From: Ancylobacter sp. WKF20
Lineage (GTDB): Bacteria; Pseudomonadota; Alphaproteobacteria; Rhizobiales; Xanthobacteraceae
DNA: 64,000 nt
Reading direction: 5' to 3'
Assembly: GCF_029760895.1 (NCBI RefSeq)
Contig: NZ_CP121679.1
Location: forward strand, 2,608,501-2,672,500
Below, one piece after another: positions 8,146 to 16,144 of the stretch (the first letter of the stretch is position 1; every line of letters begins with the position of its first letter). The position numbers were made by a program, and so were the translations under genes. The notes under the pieces are model-generated. The model had not been told where the DNA came from. It was given only the letters and a program-made list of their open reading frames with translations, and did no database searches.

Positions 8146-8649
8146 ATGAAGGATGGCTTCGAGAAGAGCATCAGTCACCGGCTTCATCATGCCGCGCGGC
8201 TCCAGCGGGCGCTTGCCGCCCGGCGACTGCATGACATCGGCCTTTTCCCCGGGCAGGAAACCGCGCTGAAGCTGCTCGCCAACAGCGACGGACGGACCAT
8301 GACCGAGCTCGCGGCGGCCTTGCGGGTACGCCCGCCGACCGCTTCCAAGACCGTCGGCCGCCTCTCCGCCCAGGGCCTTTTGGAACGCCGCGCCTCGGAT
8401 GGCGACGCGCGCCTCGTGCGCGTCCACCTCACCGAGGAAGGCCGTGCCCGCGCCGGTGCCATCGACGGCATCTGGGATTCGCTGGAAGACATCATGGTGG
8501 CCGGCCTCGACGGCAAGGACCGCAAAAGGCTGCGCAAGCTGCTGCGCAAGATCGAGAAAAACCTCGCCACCCAGCTCGGTGCCGCGCCGGAAACGCTCGC
8601 CGAGGCGGACGCCGAGGACGAGGCCGAAGCGGCGGAAGAGCCGGCCTGA
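8146..8649 (+). CDS. MarR-family transcriptional regulator
   Basis: The 167-residue protein has a winged helix of MarR type: MTELAAALRVRPPTASKTVGRL is the recognition-helix region and RRASDGDARLVRVHLTEEG the wing with its conserved DxR. The acidic tail (EADAEDEAEAAEEPA) is unusual. The start is the ATG at 8146 preceded by AGGCGGGG; the frame could extend to a TTG at 8098, which is less likely. MarR proteins respond to small aromatic or oxidised ligands, so it may control the preceding catabolic genes or the following dehydrogenase. Confidence 0.88.
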   Translation: MKDGFEKSISHRLHHAARLQRALAARRLHDIGLFPGQETALKLLANSDGRTMTELAAALRVRPPTASKTVGRLSAQGLLERRASDGDARLVRVHLTEEGRARAGAIDGIWDSLEDIMVAGLDGKDRKRLRKLLRKIEKNLATQLGAAPETLAEADAEDEAEAAEEPA

Positions 8650-8719
8650 GGGGTGCCCGGCTTGAAACCGGGGCCTCTTTGGTGACGAATACGGCTCCCC
8701 AGACTTGAGGAGCCCGCGA

Positions 8720-9709
8720 ATGGTCGAATCCTCCCGCCCCGAACTGCTGCAGACCGGCCCGCTCATGGCCATGATCGAGCAGCAGCTCGCCGAGCACTTT
8801 ACCGTCCACCGCCTGGACAAGGGCGACGCCGACGCCCTGCTGGCGCAGGCGGGCCCGAACATCCGGGCCGTGGCGACGGGCGTGGGCGCGACCGCCGGCG
8901 GGGCGAACCGGGTGAACGAGGGCCTGCTGGCCCGACTTCCCAAGCTCGAGATCGTCGCCAATTTCGGTGTCGGCTATGATGCGGTGGATGTCACGGCAGC
9001 GGCCGCACGCGGCATCGTCGTCACCAATACGCCGGGCGTGCTCGACGACGAGGTCGCCGACCTCTCTGTCGGCCTGCTGCTGGCCACGCTGCGGCGCATT
9101 CCGCAGGCGGATCGTTTCCTGCGCGCCGGCAACTGGCCGAAGGGCGGCTTCCCGCTGGGCGCCACCCTGCGCGACCGCTCCATCGGCATTGTCGGCATGG
9201 GGCGGATCGGCCAGGCCATCGCCCGCCGGCTCGCCGGCTTCGGCCGGCCCATCGCCTATCATAGCCGGCGGCCCGTCGAGGGCCTGCCCTACCCGCATTA
9301 CCCCGTGCTGCGGGAACTCGCGGCGGCGGTGGACGTGCTGCTGGTCATCGTTCCCGGCGGACCGGCGACGGACCGGATGATCAATGCCGAGGTGCTGGAA
9401 GCGCTGGGGCCGAACGGCGTACTGATCAATGTCGCGCGCGGCTCGGTGGTGGACGAACCCGCCCTCATTGCGGCGCTGGAGAGCGGCACCATCGCCGCCG
9501 CCGGGCTCGACGTGTTCGCCAATGAGCCGCATGTGCCGGACGCGCTCATCGCCATGGATAATGTGGTGCTGCTGCCGCACATCGCCTCGGCGACGCATGT
9601 GACGCGCAACGCCATGGGCCAGCTGGTGGTGGACAATCTGCTGGCCTGGCGCGACGGGCGCGAGCCCCTGACGCCGGTACCGGAAACCCCGCTCCCCGTG
9701 CGGCGCTGA
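8720..9709 (+). CDS. D-isomer-specific 2-hydroxyacid dehydrogenase
   Basis: The 329-residue protein has the full family pattern: Rossmann motif GIVGMGRIGQAIA, NVARGSVVDEPAL with the catalytic Arg, GLDVFANEP with the Glu, and LPHIASAT with the catalytic His. It reduces 2-oxoacids such as glyoxylate or hydroxypyruvate, or oxidises D-2-hydroxyacids. The ATG at 8720 is chosen because GAGGAG lies just upstream. It lies 70 bases after the MarR gene and 2 bases before the secreted protein gene. Lack of a diagnostic specificity loop prevents a narrower name. Confidence 0.88.
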   Translation: MVESSRPELLQTGPLMAMIEQQLAEHFTVHRLDKGDADALLAQAGPNIRAVATGVGATAGGANRVNEGLLARLPKLEIVANFGVGYDAVDVTAAAARGIVVTNTPGVLDDEVADLSVGLLLATLRRIPQADRFLRAGNWPKGGFPLGATLRDRSIGIVGMGRIGQAIARRLAGFGRPIAYHSRRPVEGLPYPHYPVLRELAAAVDVLLVIVPGGPATDRMINAEVLEALGPNGVLINVARGSVVDEPALIAALESGTIAAAGLDVFANEPHVPDALIAMDNVVLLPHIASATHVTRNAMGQLVVDNLLAWRDGREPLTPVPETPLPVRR

Positions 9710-9711
9710 CC

Positions 9712-10446
9712 ATGCGCGCGCGCCCGCTCGCCGTCGGGACGATGCTCGGCCTCTGCCTGATGGCGATGGCCGGCCTTGCCCGCGCGCAGTCGCCGGAGAC
9801 GTCGCAGGGACCGGAACTTGCCGATGCCTATCAGCTCACCAATGCCGATGGCGACCGGATCTGCCCGATCCGGCTGCTGCCGGGCGTGGTGAAGGAGACC
9901 GCGAAGACACCGGCGCGGGCGCCGCATTTTGCCGTGGAACTCGACCGCGCCGGCTGCGCCGGGGCCATCCTGTTCGCCGCCGACATCGCCGCTTGGGGGC
10001 CGGGGCCGGGCAACGCGATCCGCCTCTATAGCGCGGAGGGCCGCCTGATCGCGGAATTCACCGAAGGGGTCGGCGGCACCTGGGAGGCGCTGCGCGAGAA
10101 GGACGGGGTGTATTTTCTCGTCAACACCCGGCTCGCGGAGCCCGCCACGGCTCTCCAGCCGCGCGATCTCGTCGGCATCTGGGATGTGTCGGAGACGGGC
10201 GGCGCGGCGGCGTGCCGCCTCACCCTGACCGACAGCGCGAGCGGCGACGCCTTTCGGCTCACCGCCCCCGCGGCCTGCGCGCCGCTGCTTGGCCTGCCCC
10301 TGCCCGACCGCTGGCGGCTGGACGGGGACGATCTGCTGCTGCTGGGCGCCGGCGGCGCGCGATTGCGCTTCGCCGCCGGCGAGGAAGCGGTGTGGAGCAA
10401 GGTGCCAGCCGAAGGCCAGCCGCTCCACCTCACCCGCGCTCCCTGA
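9712..10446 (+). CDS. Secreted AprI/Inh-type metalloprotease-inhibitor domain protein
   Basis: The 244-residue product has a signal peptide (hydrophobic core, cleavage near ARAQ). It appears to contain two copies of the small beta-barrel AprI/Inh fold: LTNADGDRICPIRL in the first half, and LVGIWDVSETGGAAACRLTL with a later DGDDLLLLGAGG strand pair in the second. Paired cysteines (CPIRL/DRAGCAG and ACRLTL/PAACAP) could form one disulfide per domain. Known members inhibit serralysin-type proteases in the periplasm, but no protease gene is nearby. It is convergent with cheR and probably co-transcribed with the dehydrogenase upstream. Confidence 0.7.
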   Translation: MRARPLAVGTMLGLCLMAMAGLARAQSPETSQGPELADAYQLTNADGDRICPIRLLPGVVKETAKTPARAPHFAVELDRAGCAGAILFAADIAAWGPGPGNAIRLYSAEGRLIAEFTEGVGGTWEALREKDGVYFLVNTRLAEPATALQPRDLVGIWDVSETGGAAACRLTLTDSASGDAFRLTAPAACAPLLGLPLPDRWRLDGDDLLLLGAGGARLRFAAGEEAVWSKVPAEGQPLHLTRAP

Positions 10447-10470
10447 GGCGAAAGCCCCGGGAGCCGATCG

Positions 10471-11316
10471 TCACTTCGCCGCCGTCGCCATCGCGCCGGT
10501 GGAGGTGCGCGGCACGTAGAAGCCGCGACGGCTGCCGGCCACGAAGTCGGAGGACAGGCCGAGCACCGTCTCGGCGCCGCCGAGGATCAGATAGCCGTCC
10601 CGGGCGGTCACACCGGCGATGCGCGTGAGCACATCGGACTTGGTGGCCGAGTCGAAATAGATCAGCACGTTGCGGCAGAACACGATGTCGAACGTGCCGA
10701 GATGCCCGAAAGGCTGGAGCAGATTGAGCCGCGAGAAGCGCACCATGGAGCGGATCTCCGGCGAGATGCGCCAGTTGTCGCCCACCTGGGTGAAGTAGCG
10801 CAGCAGGTAATGCACCGGCAGGCCGCGCTGCACCTCGAACTGGTTGTAGATGCCCTCCTCGCAGCGGGCGAGCACGTCCGACGAGAGGTCGGTGCCGACG
10901 ATCTCGACCCGGCGCCCGCCGAGCAGCCGCTCATTTTCCTTGAGCAGCATGGCGATCGAATAGGGCTCCTGCCCGGTCGACGCCGCCGCGCACCAGATGC
11001 GGATCGTGTGCAGCGGGCCGCGCTTGGCGACAAGCTCCGGCAGGATGAACGAGGACAGCAGCTCGAACGGGTTCTTGTCGCGGAAGAACAGCGACTCGTT
11101 CGTGGTCATCGCCTCCACCACCGCATCGGCGAGGCCGACCGGCGCGGTCCCGTCGCGCAGCAGCGCGACGAGCCGGCTGAAGTCCGGCACCTTCATGCGG
11201 TGCAGCACCGGCTCCAGGCGGCTCTCCAGCAGATACTGCTTGTCGTCGCCAAGGATCAGGCCCGAGCGCTGCTTGAGGAAGCGGCGCAGAAAGTCATATT
11301 CGGAAAACGCAATCAT
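10471..11316 (-). CDS. cheR: Chemotaxis protein methyltransferase CheR
   Basis: The 281-residue SAM-dependent enzyme methylates receptor glutamates. It has the all-helical N-terminal CheR domain (FLKQRSGLILGDDKQYLLESRL), the methyltransferase motif IRIWCAAASTGQEPYSIAM, and FDIVFCRNVLIYF before a GGAETVLG strand. It is the last gene of the leftward che run; its ATG overlaps the cheB stop by four bases (ATGA). A following dehydrogenase/inhibitor pair is convergent with a gap of only 24 bases. Confidence 0.95.
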   Translation of the reverse strand: MIAFSEYDFLRRFLKQRSGLILGDDKQYLLESRLEPVLHRMKVPDFSRLVALLRDGTAPVGLADAVVEAMTTNESLFFRDKNPFELLSSFILPELVAKRGPLHTIRIWCAAASTGQEPYSIAMLLKENERLLGGRRVEIVGTDLSSDVLARCEEGIYNQFEVQRGLPVHYLLRYFTQVGDNWRISPEIRSMVRFSRLNLLQPFGHLGTFDIVFCRNVLIYFDSATKSDVLTRIAGVTARDGYLILGGAETVLGLSSDFVAGSRRGFYVPRTSTGAMATAAK

Positions 11317-12509
11317 TCCCGCCCCCCGACGATAAGCCGCGTCACCTTGCGGCCAATTTCCCCGATCGGGAGGATCCCCGAGCAGGCCCCGATCTGAGCG
11401 GTGGCGCCCGGCATACCCCAGACGACACTGCTTTCTTCATCCTGCGCGATGACGCTGCCGCCGGCCTCGGCGACACGCAGCGCGCCCTTGGCGCCGTCCG
11501 ACCCCATGCCGGTAAGCACGAGCGCCAGCGTCGCGGCGCCATAGACGGAGGCCACCGTCTGGAACATCGGATCGACCGCCGGCTTGCAGAAATTCACCGC
11601 CGGGCCGTCGAACAGGCGAATCTTGGCGGTGCCGTTGTCGCGCAGCACATCCATGTGGATGCCGCCCGGCGCGACATAGATGCGGCCGGGGAGGATGGGC
11701 TCGCCATCCTTGGCTTCCGCGCAGGGGCGACCCGAGGCGCGGGCGACATGCTCGGCCAGGATCGAGGTGAAGGTCGGCGGCATGTGCTGGACGATCAGCA
11801 CCGGCAAATTGGCGACCGCCGGCCCGATGTCGGTGAACAGGCGCGTGAGCGCCTGCGGGCCACCCGTGGAGCTGCCGATGGCGAGCACGCCGACCGGCAT
11901 CATCGAATAGCTCCGCAGCTTCTGCGGCATCTTGGCCGCCGACGCCGCCGACATGGTCGGGGGAGCGGCGACAGGTGCGCTGACGGGCGCACTCACCACG
12001 ACCGGCGCGGGGGCCGGCGCCGCACCCACCGGGGGACGCGGCAGCGAGCGGCGGCGCGCGCGCTGGCCGAGGCCTCGCGCCTTCGCCATCAGTTCGGCCC
12101 GGAACTCTTCCGCCGCGCTGACGCCGCGGTTGGCGTCGGGCTTGGGAATGTAGTCGGCCGCACCCAGCGTAAGGGCGCGCAGGCTGACCTCCGCGCCGCG
12201 CCGCGTCAGCGAGGAGGCGACGAGCACGGCGGTGCCGGGCTTGCGCTCCAGGATCAGCGGCAGGGCGGTCAGGCCGTCCATGTCGGGCATTTCGAGATCG
12301 AGAATGATCACGTCGGGCTGCGCCCGCTGCACGTCGTCCGCCGCGCGGCGGCCGTTCGGATGGGTAGCGACGACCTGAAATTCGCCGTTCTCACCAAACC
12401 AGTTCGACAGCACCCCGCGCATGAACACGGAGTCGTCGACGATCATCACCTTGATGGGAGGGCCGGCCTGCGGAGGGGCGGCTGTGCTGGGGGCTGTCGC
12501 CATGATCAT
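11313..12509 (-). CDS. cheB: Chemotaxis response regulator protein-glutamate methylesterase CheB
   Basis: The 398-residue protein has a receiver (VMIVDDSVFMRG, phospho-Asp in VIILDLEMPDMDG) followed by a Pro/Ala linker and the methylesterase domain. Its catalytic residues lie in IGSSTGGPQAL (Ser), VQHMPPTF (His) and LTGMGSDG (Asp). Phosphorylated by CheA, it demethylates or deamidates receptor glutamates for adaptation. The start at 12509 overlaps the cheY stop (ATGA); an ATG at 12503 is also possible. Confidence 0.95.
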   Translation of the reverse strand: MIMATAPSTAAPPQAGPPIKVMIVDDSVFMRGVLSNWFGENGEFQVVATHPNGRRAADDVQRAQPDVIILDLEMPDMDGLTALPLILERKPGTAVLVASSLTRRGAEVSLRALTLGAADYIPKPDANRGVSAAEEFRAELMAKARGLGQRARRRSLPRPPVGAAPAPAPVVVSAPVSAPVAAPPTMSAASAAKMPQKLRSYSMMPVGVLAIGSSTGGPQALTRLFTDIGPAVANLPVLIVQHMPPTFTSILAEHVARASGRPCAEAKDGEPILPGRIYVAPGGIHMDVLRDNGTAKIRLFDGPAVNFCKPAVDPMFQTVASVYGAATLALVLTGMGSDGAKGALRVAEAGGSVIAQDEESSVVWGMPGATAQIGACSGILPIGEIGRKVTRLIVGGRE

Positions 12510-12886
12510 GTCTCGCTTTTTTCCAGCAAGCCCACTTCTTCGAGCTTTTCGCGCAGGATGTCTTCATCGAAGGGTTTCATGATGTACTCGTCCGCGCCGG
12601 AAGAGAGCGCGCGGGCGATATGGTCCATGTCGTTCATCGTGGTGCAGAAGACGACCTTGGGCGCCGCGCCGCCGGCGCTCTGGCGCAGCTTTTCCAGGAA
12701 CTCGAGCCCGGTCACATAGGGCATGTTCCAGTCGAGCAGGATGCCGTCCGGCATGGCGAGGGTGCAGCGCTCCAGGGCATGCTTGCCATTCTCGGCCTCA
12801 TCGACATCGAAGGACCAGCTTTCGAGCATGCGGCGGGCGATTTTCCGCACCACGGCGGAGTCATCAACGACAAGAAACGTCTTCAT
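12506..12886 (-). CDS. cheY: Chemotaxis response regulator CheY (che-operon copy)
   Basis: This single receiver domain (126 residues from MKTFLVVDDS) has the acidic pair DD, phospho-Asp in GILLDWNMPYVTG, Thr in VVFCTTMND and Lys in YIMKPFD. It should carry the phosphoryl signal from CheA to FliM or act as a phosphate sink, since a second CheY gene lies at 53.6 kb. The frame extends to an ATG at 12913 that overlaps the cheW stop; the MKTFL start is preferred by family length, but coupling from 12913 is possible. Confidence 0.9.
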   Translation of the reverse strand: MKTFLVVDDSAVVRKIARRMLESWSFDVDEAENGKHALERCTLAMPDGILLDWNMPYVTGLEFLEKLRQSAGGAAPKVVFCTTMNDMDHIARALSSGADEYIMKPFDEDILREKLEEVGLLEKSET

Positions 12887-12909
12887 CGGCGAATGTCCCG
12901 AGTGTTCCA

Positions 12910-13383
12910 TCATGCCGCCGCCCGCGTGCTGCCGACGGTCGCCAGGACACGTTCGACATCGAGCAGAACCAGCAGCTCACCCTCCAGGCGATGCACGCCG
13001 TCGGAGAAGCGCATCCACTCTTCCTCAAGGTTCGGCGGGTTGCTGTCATGCGTGCTGGCGTCGAGGAGGAGCACATCGCCCACCCCGTCGATCAGCAGCG
13101 CGAAGGCCTCGCCGGTACGCTCGATGCCCACCGCCATCCGGGCGAGCGAGCTGTCGGGCAGCCCGAGCAGGCGGCGCATGTCGACCATGGTGACGATGCG
13201 CCCGCGCAGGTTCAGCACCCCGTCGATCTCGCGCGGTGCCAGCGGCACCGGCGTGATGCGGTCGGGAACGAAGACCTCGTTCACCGACGAGATCGGAACC
13301 CCGAAGAGCTGCCCGCCGATGCGGACGGTGACGAACTGGCGGGCGTCGCTGAGCCCTTCAACAGTAGCGGTTGCGGTGCTCAT
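12910..13383 (-). CDS. cheW: Chemotaxis coupling protein CheW
   Basis: The 157-residue adaptor links receptors to CheA. It shows the CheW pattern FVTVRIGGQLFGVPISSVNEV, REIDGVLNLRGRIVTMVDMRRLLG and DGVGDVLLL. It has no enzymatic residues. Its start overlaps the cheA stop by four bases. Confidence 0.93.
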   Translation of the reverse strand: MSTATATVEGLSDARQFVTVRIGGQLFGVPISSVNEVFVPDRITPVPLAPREIDGVLNLRGRIVTMVDMRRLLGLPDSSLARMAVGIERTGEAFALLIDGVGDVLLLDASTHDSNPPNLEEEWMRFSDGVHRLEGELLVLLDVERVLATVGSTRAAA

Positions 13384-16076
13384 GCCGCCTTCTCCTCATC
13401 CTCGTGGGCCGCGAATTCGCGCAGCGCGGCAATCAGCCCGGTGCGATCGAACTTGGCGACGTAATCAGTGAACCCGGCGATGCGGCCGCGTTCGATGGAG
13501 TCCGGGTTGCGCCCGCTCGCCATGGCGATGATCGGGAGGTCCTCCAGAAGCAGTTCGCGGCGCACGCGCTCGGCAAAGCGGAAGCCGTCCACACCGGGCA
13601 TGTCGACCTCGCTCACGACCGCGTCGAAGTGGAGATCACCGGAGAGCTTCTCGAGCGCCTCGCTGGCCGAGGAGCAGGTCGTCACCGCGTAGCCATTGCC
13701 CTTGAGCACCGGCTCCAGCATGGCCCGGTGGAAGGCATTGCCATCCACCAGCAGCAGGCGGCCGGCGCGCTCATGCGCCTGACGCACGGGCGGGATGTCG
13801 AAGCTCGCCCCGAACGCGGCCTGCATGAAGTAGGCGACGTCGAGAACCTCAGTGGCGGTCTCGTTGATGATCGCGCCGCCCATGATCTCCGGCGCACCGG
13901 AGGAGAGCTTGAGGTTGAACTCGGTCTCGACGATGTCCACGATCTCGTCGACCACGAGACCCATGGTCCGCTGGCCTTCCGAGAAGATGAGCAGCGGCTG
14001 CTTGCCGGAGGTCTTCCGCTCCACCTCGTCATTGGCATAGACGATGGGGATCAGCGTGCCGCGATACTGCGCGACGCTGCGCTCGGAGACGATCTCCACC
14101 TGGGCGGCGTCGAGCTCCTCGAGACGGGTGACCAGCGAGAGCGGCACCGCCTTCATGCCGCGCGGGCCAGCCCGGCACAGCAGGAGCGAGGTGGTGTCGG
14201 AGGCACTGTCGGTTTCACCCTTCTGCTGCGCGCCCATGCTGTCCGCCGCCTTGTCGGCACGGCTGGCGGCAAGCTGCGCCAGACCATTCGGGTCGATGAT
14301 CATGATCACGCGGCCATCGCCCAGAATGGTGCTGCCGGAGACCAGCGAGAGCCCGCGCAGCACCGTGGAGAGCGGCTTCACCACGATTTCCTCTGTGTGC
14401 GAGACGCTGTCGACCACGACGCCGAAGCGGTGGCTACCGACCTGCATCACGACGATCAGCTCGCCCTCGGGACGCTCGCCCCAATGGCAGGACAGGTTCA
14501 TCACCGTGCCGAGATCGACGATCGGCAGCAGCCGGTCGCGCAGGCGCAGCACATGGGCGTGCTTGATGAAGCTCAACGAATGCTCACTATCCGCGCGCAC
14601 CCGCACCAGCTCGACCACCGAGGTCTGCGGCAGGGCAAAGCGCTCGCCAGTGCTCTCCACGATCAGCGCCGGCACGATGGCCAGGGTGAGCGGAATCTTG
14701 ATGGTGAAGGTGGTGCCCTCGCCGCGCTTGGAGCGCACGTCGATGGTGCCGCCGATCAGCTCGATGTTGCAGCGCACGACATCCATGCCGACGCCACGGC
14801 CCGACACACTGGTCACCGCCGCCGCCGTCGAGAAGCCGGCGTGGAAGATGTAGCGGAAGGCCTGCGCATCGGTCATGCGGGCCGCATCGGCCTCCGAGCA
14901 AAGGCCGTTCTCCACGGCCTTGACCTTGATGCGCTCGACGTCGAGGCCACGCCCGTCATCGGCGATCTCAAGGATGACATGGCCACCCTCGTGATAGGCC
15001 GAAAGGCGGATCGTGCCCTTCTCCGGCTTGCCGGCGGCGCGGCGGGCGGCGGGCATCTCAAGCCCGTGATCCGCCGAGTTGCGCACCATGTGGGTGAGCG
15101 GATCCTTGATCTGGTCGAGCACCTGGCGGTCGAGTTCGGTCTCAGCGCCGTGCTGCTCCAGCTCGATCTGCTTGCCGAGATCCTGCGCGAGGTCGCGCAC
15201 GATGCGCGGCAGCTTCTGCCAGGCATTGCCGATCGGCTGCATGCGGGTGCGCATGACCGCTTCCTGCAGCTCGCCGGTCACGGTGGACAGGCGCTGCAGC
15301 GGGCTCTTGTACTCGTTGTCTTCGTTGCGACGGCTGATTTCCATCAGCTGGTTGCGGGTCAGCACCAGCTCGGACACCATCGTCATCAGATGTTCCAGCA
15401 CCGAGACGCTGACGCGGATGGTCTGATTGGCCACCGAATTGGCGTCATTGGCCGCCGGCGGCGGGGCGCCATCGGTCACCATCGGCTTGACGGCGACCGG
15501 AACGGGCGCCGGCGCGGGAGCGGCGGCAGCCGCCGGCTTGGCCTTGGCAGCCGGCGCCTTGGTCTCGACCTCCGTCTCGCGGAACATGCGCTCCAGCTCG
15601 TCGAGCGGAACCTCGCCCGGCAGCGTCTCGCGCTCCTGCACGATGAGGGGCTTGTCGGCCACGGGCGGCGGCGGCGGCGGGGCGTCCGCCGTCACGTCGG
15701 TACGCGCCACCTCGGCCTCGAGTTCGTCAATCAGATCCGCGTCGGAGCCGACCGGCTCGGTGCCGTCATTGCGCTCGATTTCCGTCAGGATCGCCTTGAT
15801 GCGGTCGACGGTGCGCAGGATCAACCCAACCGCGCCCGTGGTCACCGGCCGCCCGTTGCGGAACTCGTCCATCAGCGTTTCCGCGGCATGGGCGAGACCG
15901 GCAAGACGCACCAGCCCGATGAACCCGCAGGTTCCCTTGATGGTGTGGACCAGGCGGAAGATGTTGTTGAGGATATCCCGGTTGTTAGGGTCGGTCTCGA
16001 ACTTCACGAGCTCAACGTCGGCGACGTCGAGGCTCTCGGAAGTTTCCGTCAGGAATTCGCGGAGGAGATCATCCAT
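13380..16076 (-). CDS. cheA: Chemotaxis histidine kinase CheA with second CheW-like domain and C-terminal receiver
   Basis: The 898-residue hybrid kinase has an N-terminal HPt domain (phospho-His 44 in LVHTIKGTCGF), an Ala/Pro linker with no obvious CheY-binding P2 domain, a dimerisation helix pair, an ATPase domain (VRNSADHGLE, DDGRGLD, GRGVGMDVV), a CheW-like P5 domain, a second CheW-like segment (LVVDEIVDIVE) and a receiver from about residue 770. In that receiver the expected phospho-Asp aligns with Glu823 (VVSEVDMP) and the N-terminal acidic pair is reduced to VDGN. Phosphotransfer to it is therefore doubtful, although Lys875 is kept. It lies between mcp and cheW. Confidence 0.93.
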   Translation of the reverse strand: MDDLLREFLTETSESLDVADVELVKFETDPNNRDILNNIFRLVHTIKGTCGFIGLVRLAGLAHAAETLMDEFRNGRPVTTGAVGLILRTVDRIKAILTEIERNDGTEPVGSDADLIDELEAEVARTDVTADAPPPPPPVADKPLIVQERETLPGEVPLDELERMFRETEVETKAPAAKAKPAAAAAPAPAPVPVAVKPMVTDGAPPPAANDANSVANQTIRVSVSVLEHLMTMVSELVLTRNQLMEISRRNEDNEYKSPLQRLSTVTGELQEAVMRTRMQPIGNAWQKLPRIVRDLAQDLGKQIELEQHGAETELDRQVLDQIKDPLTHMVRNSADHGLEMPAARRAAGKPEKGTIRLSAYHEGGHVILEIADDGRGLDVERIKVKAVENGLCSEADAARMTDAQAFRYIFHAGFSTAAAVTSVSGRGVGMDVVRCNIELIGGTIDVRSKRGEGTTFTIKIPLTLAIVPALIVESTGERFALPQTSVVELVRVRADSEHSLSFIKHAHVLRLRDRLLPIVDLGTVMNLSCHWGERPEGELIVVMQVGSHRFGVVVDSVSHTEEIVVKPLSTVLRGLSLVSGSTILGDGRVIMIIDPNGLAQLAASRADKAADSMGAQQKGETDSASDTTSLLLCRAGPRGMKAVPLSLVTRLEELDAAQVEIVSERSVAQYRGTLIPIVYANDEVERKTSGKQPLLIFSEGQRTMGLVVDEIVDIVETEFNLKLSSGAPEIMGGAIINETATEVLDVAYFMQAAFGASFDIPPVRQAHERAGRLLLVDGNAFHRAMLEPVLKGNGYAVTTCSSASEALEKLSGDLHFDAVVSEVDMPGVDGFRFAERVRRELLLEDLPIIAMASGRNPDSIERGRIAGFTDYVAKFDRTGLIAALREFAAHEDEEKAA

Positions 16077-16112
16077 GGCTCAATCTCAAAGGTGGCAATG
16101 GGGCAGCGGGGG

Positions 16113-16138
16113 GCCGCCGGCGCCGAGACGCCGGCGGC
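16113..16138 (-). other. GC-rich hairpin between mcp and cheA
   Basis: GCCGCCGGCG (16113-16122) pairs with CGCCGGCGGC (16129-16138) around a 6-base loop. It sits directly after the mcp stop and before cheA on the leftward transcript. No T-tract follows, so it is more likely an RNA-processing or stability element that sets the mcp:cheA ratio than a true terminator. Confidence 0.45.
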
Positions 16139-16144
16139 AGGCGA

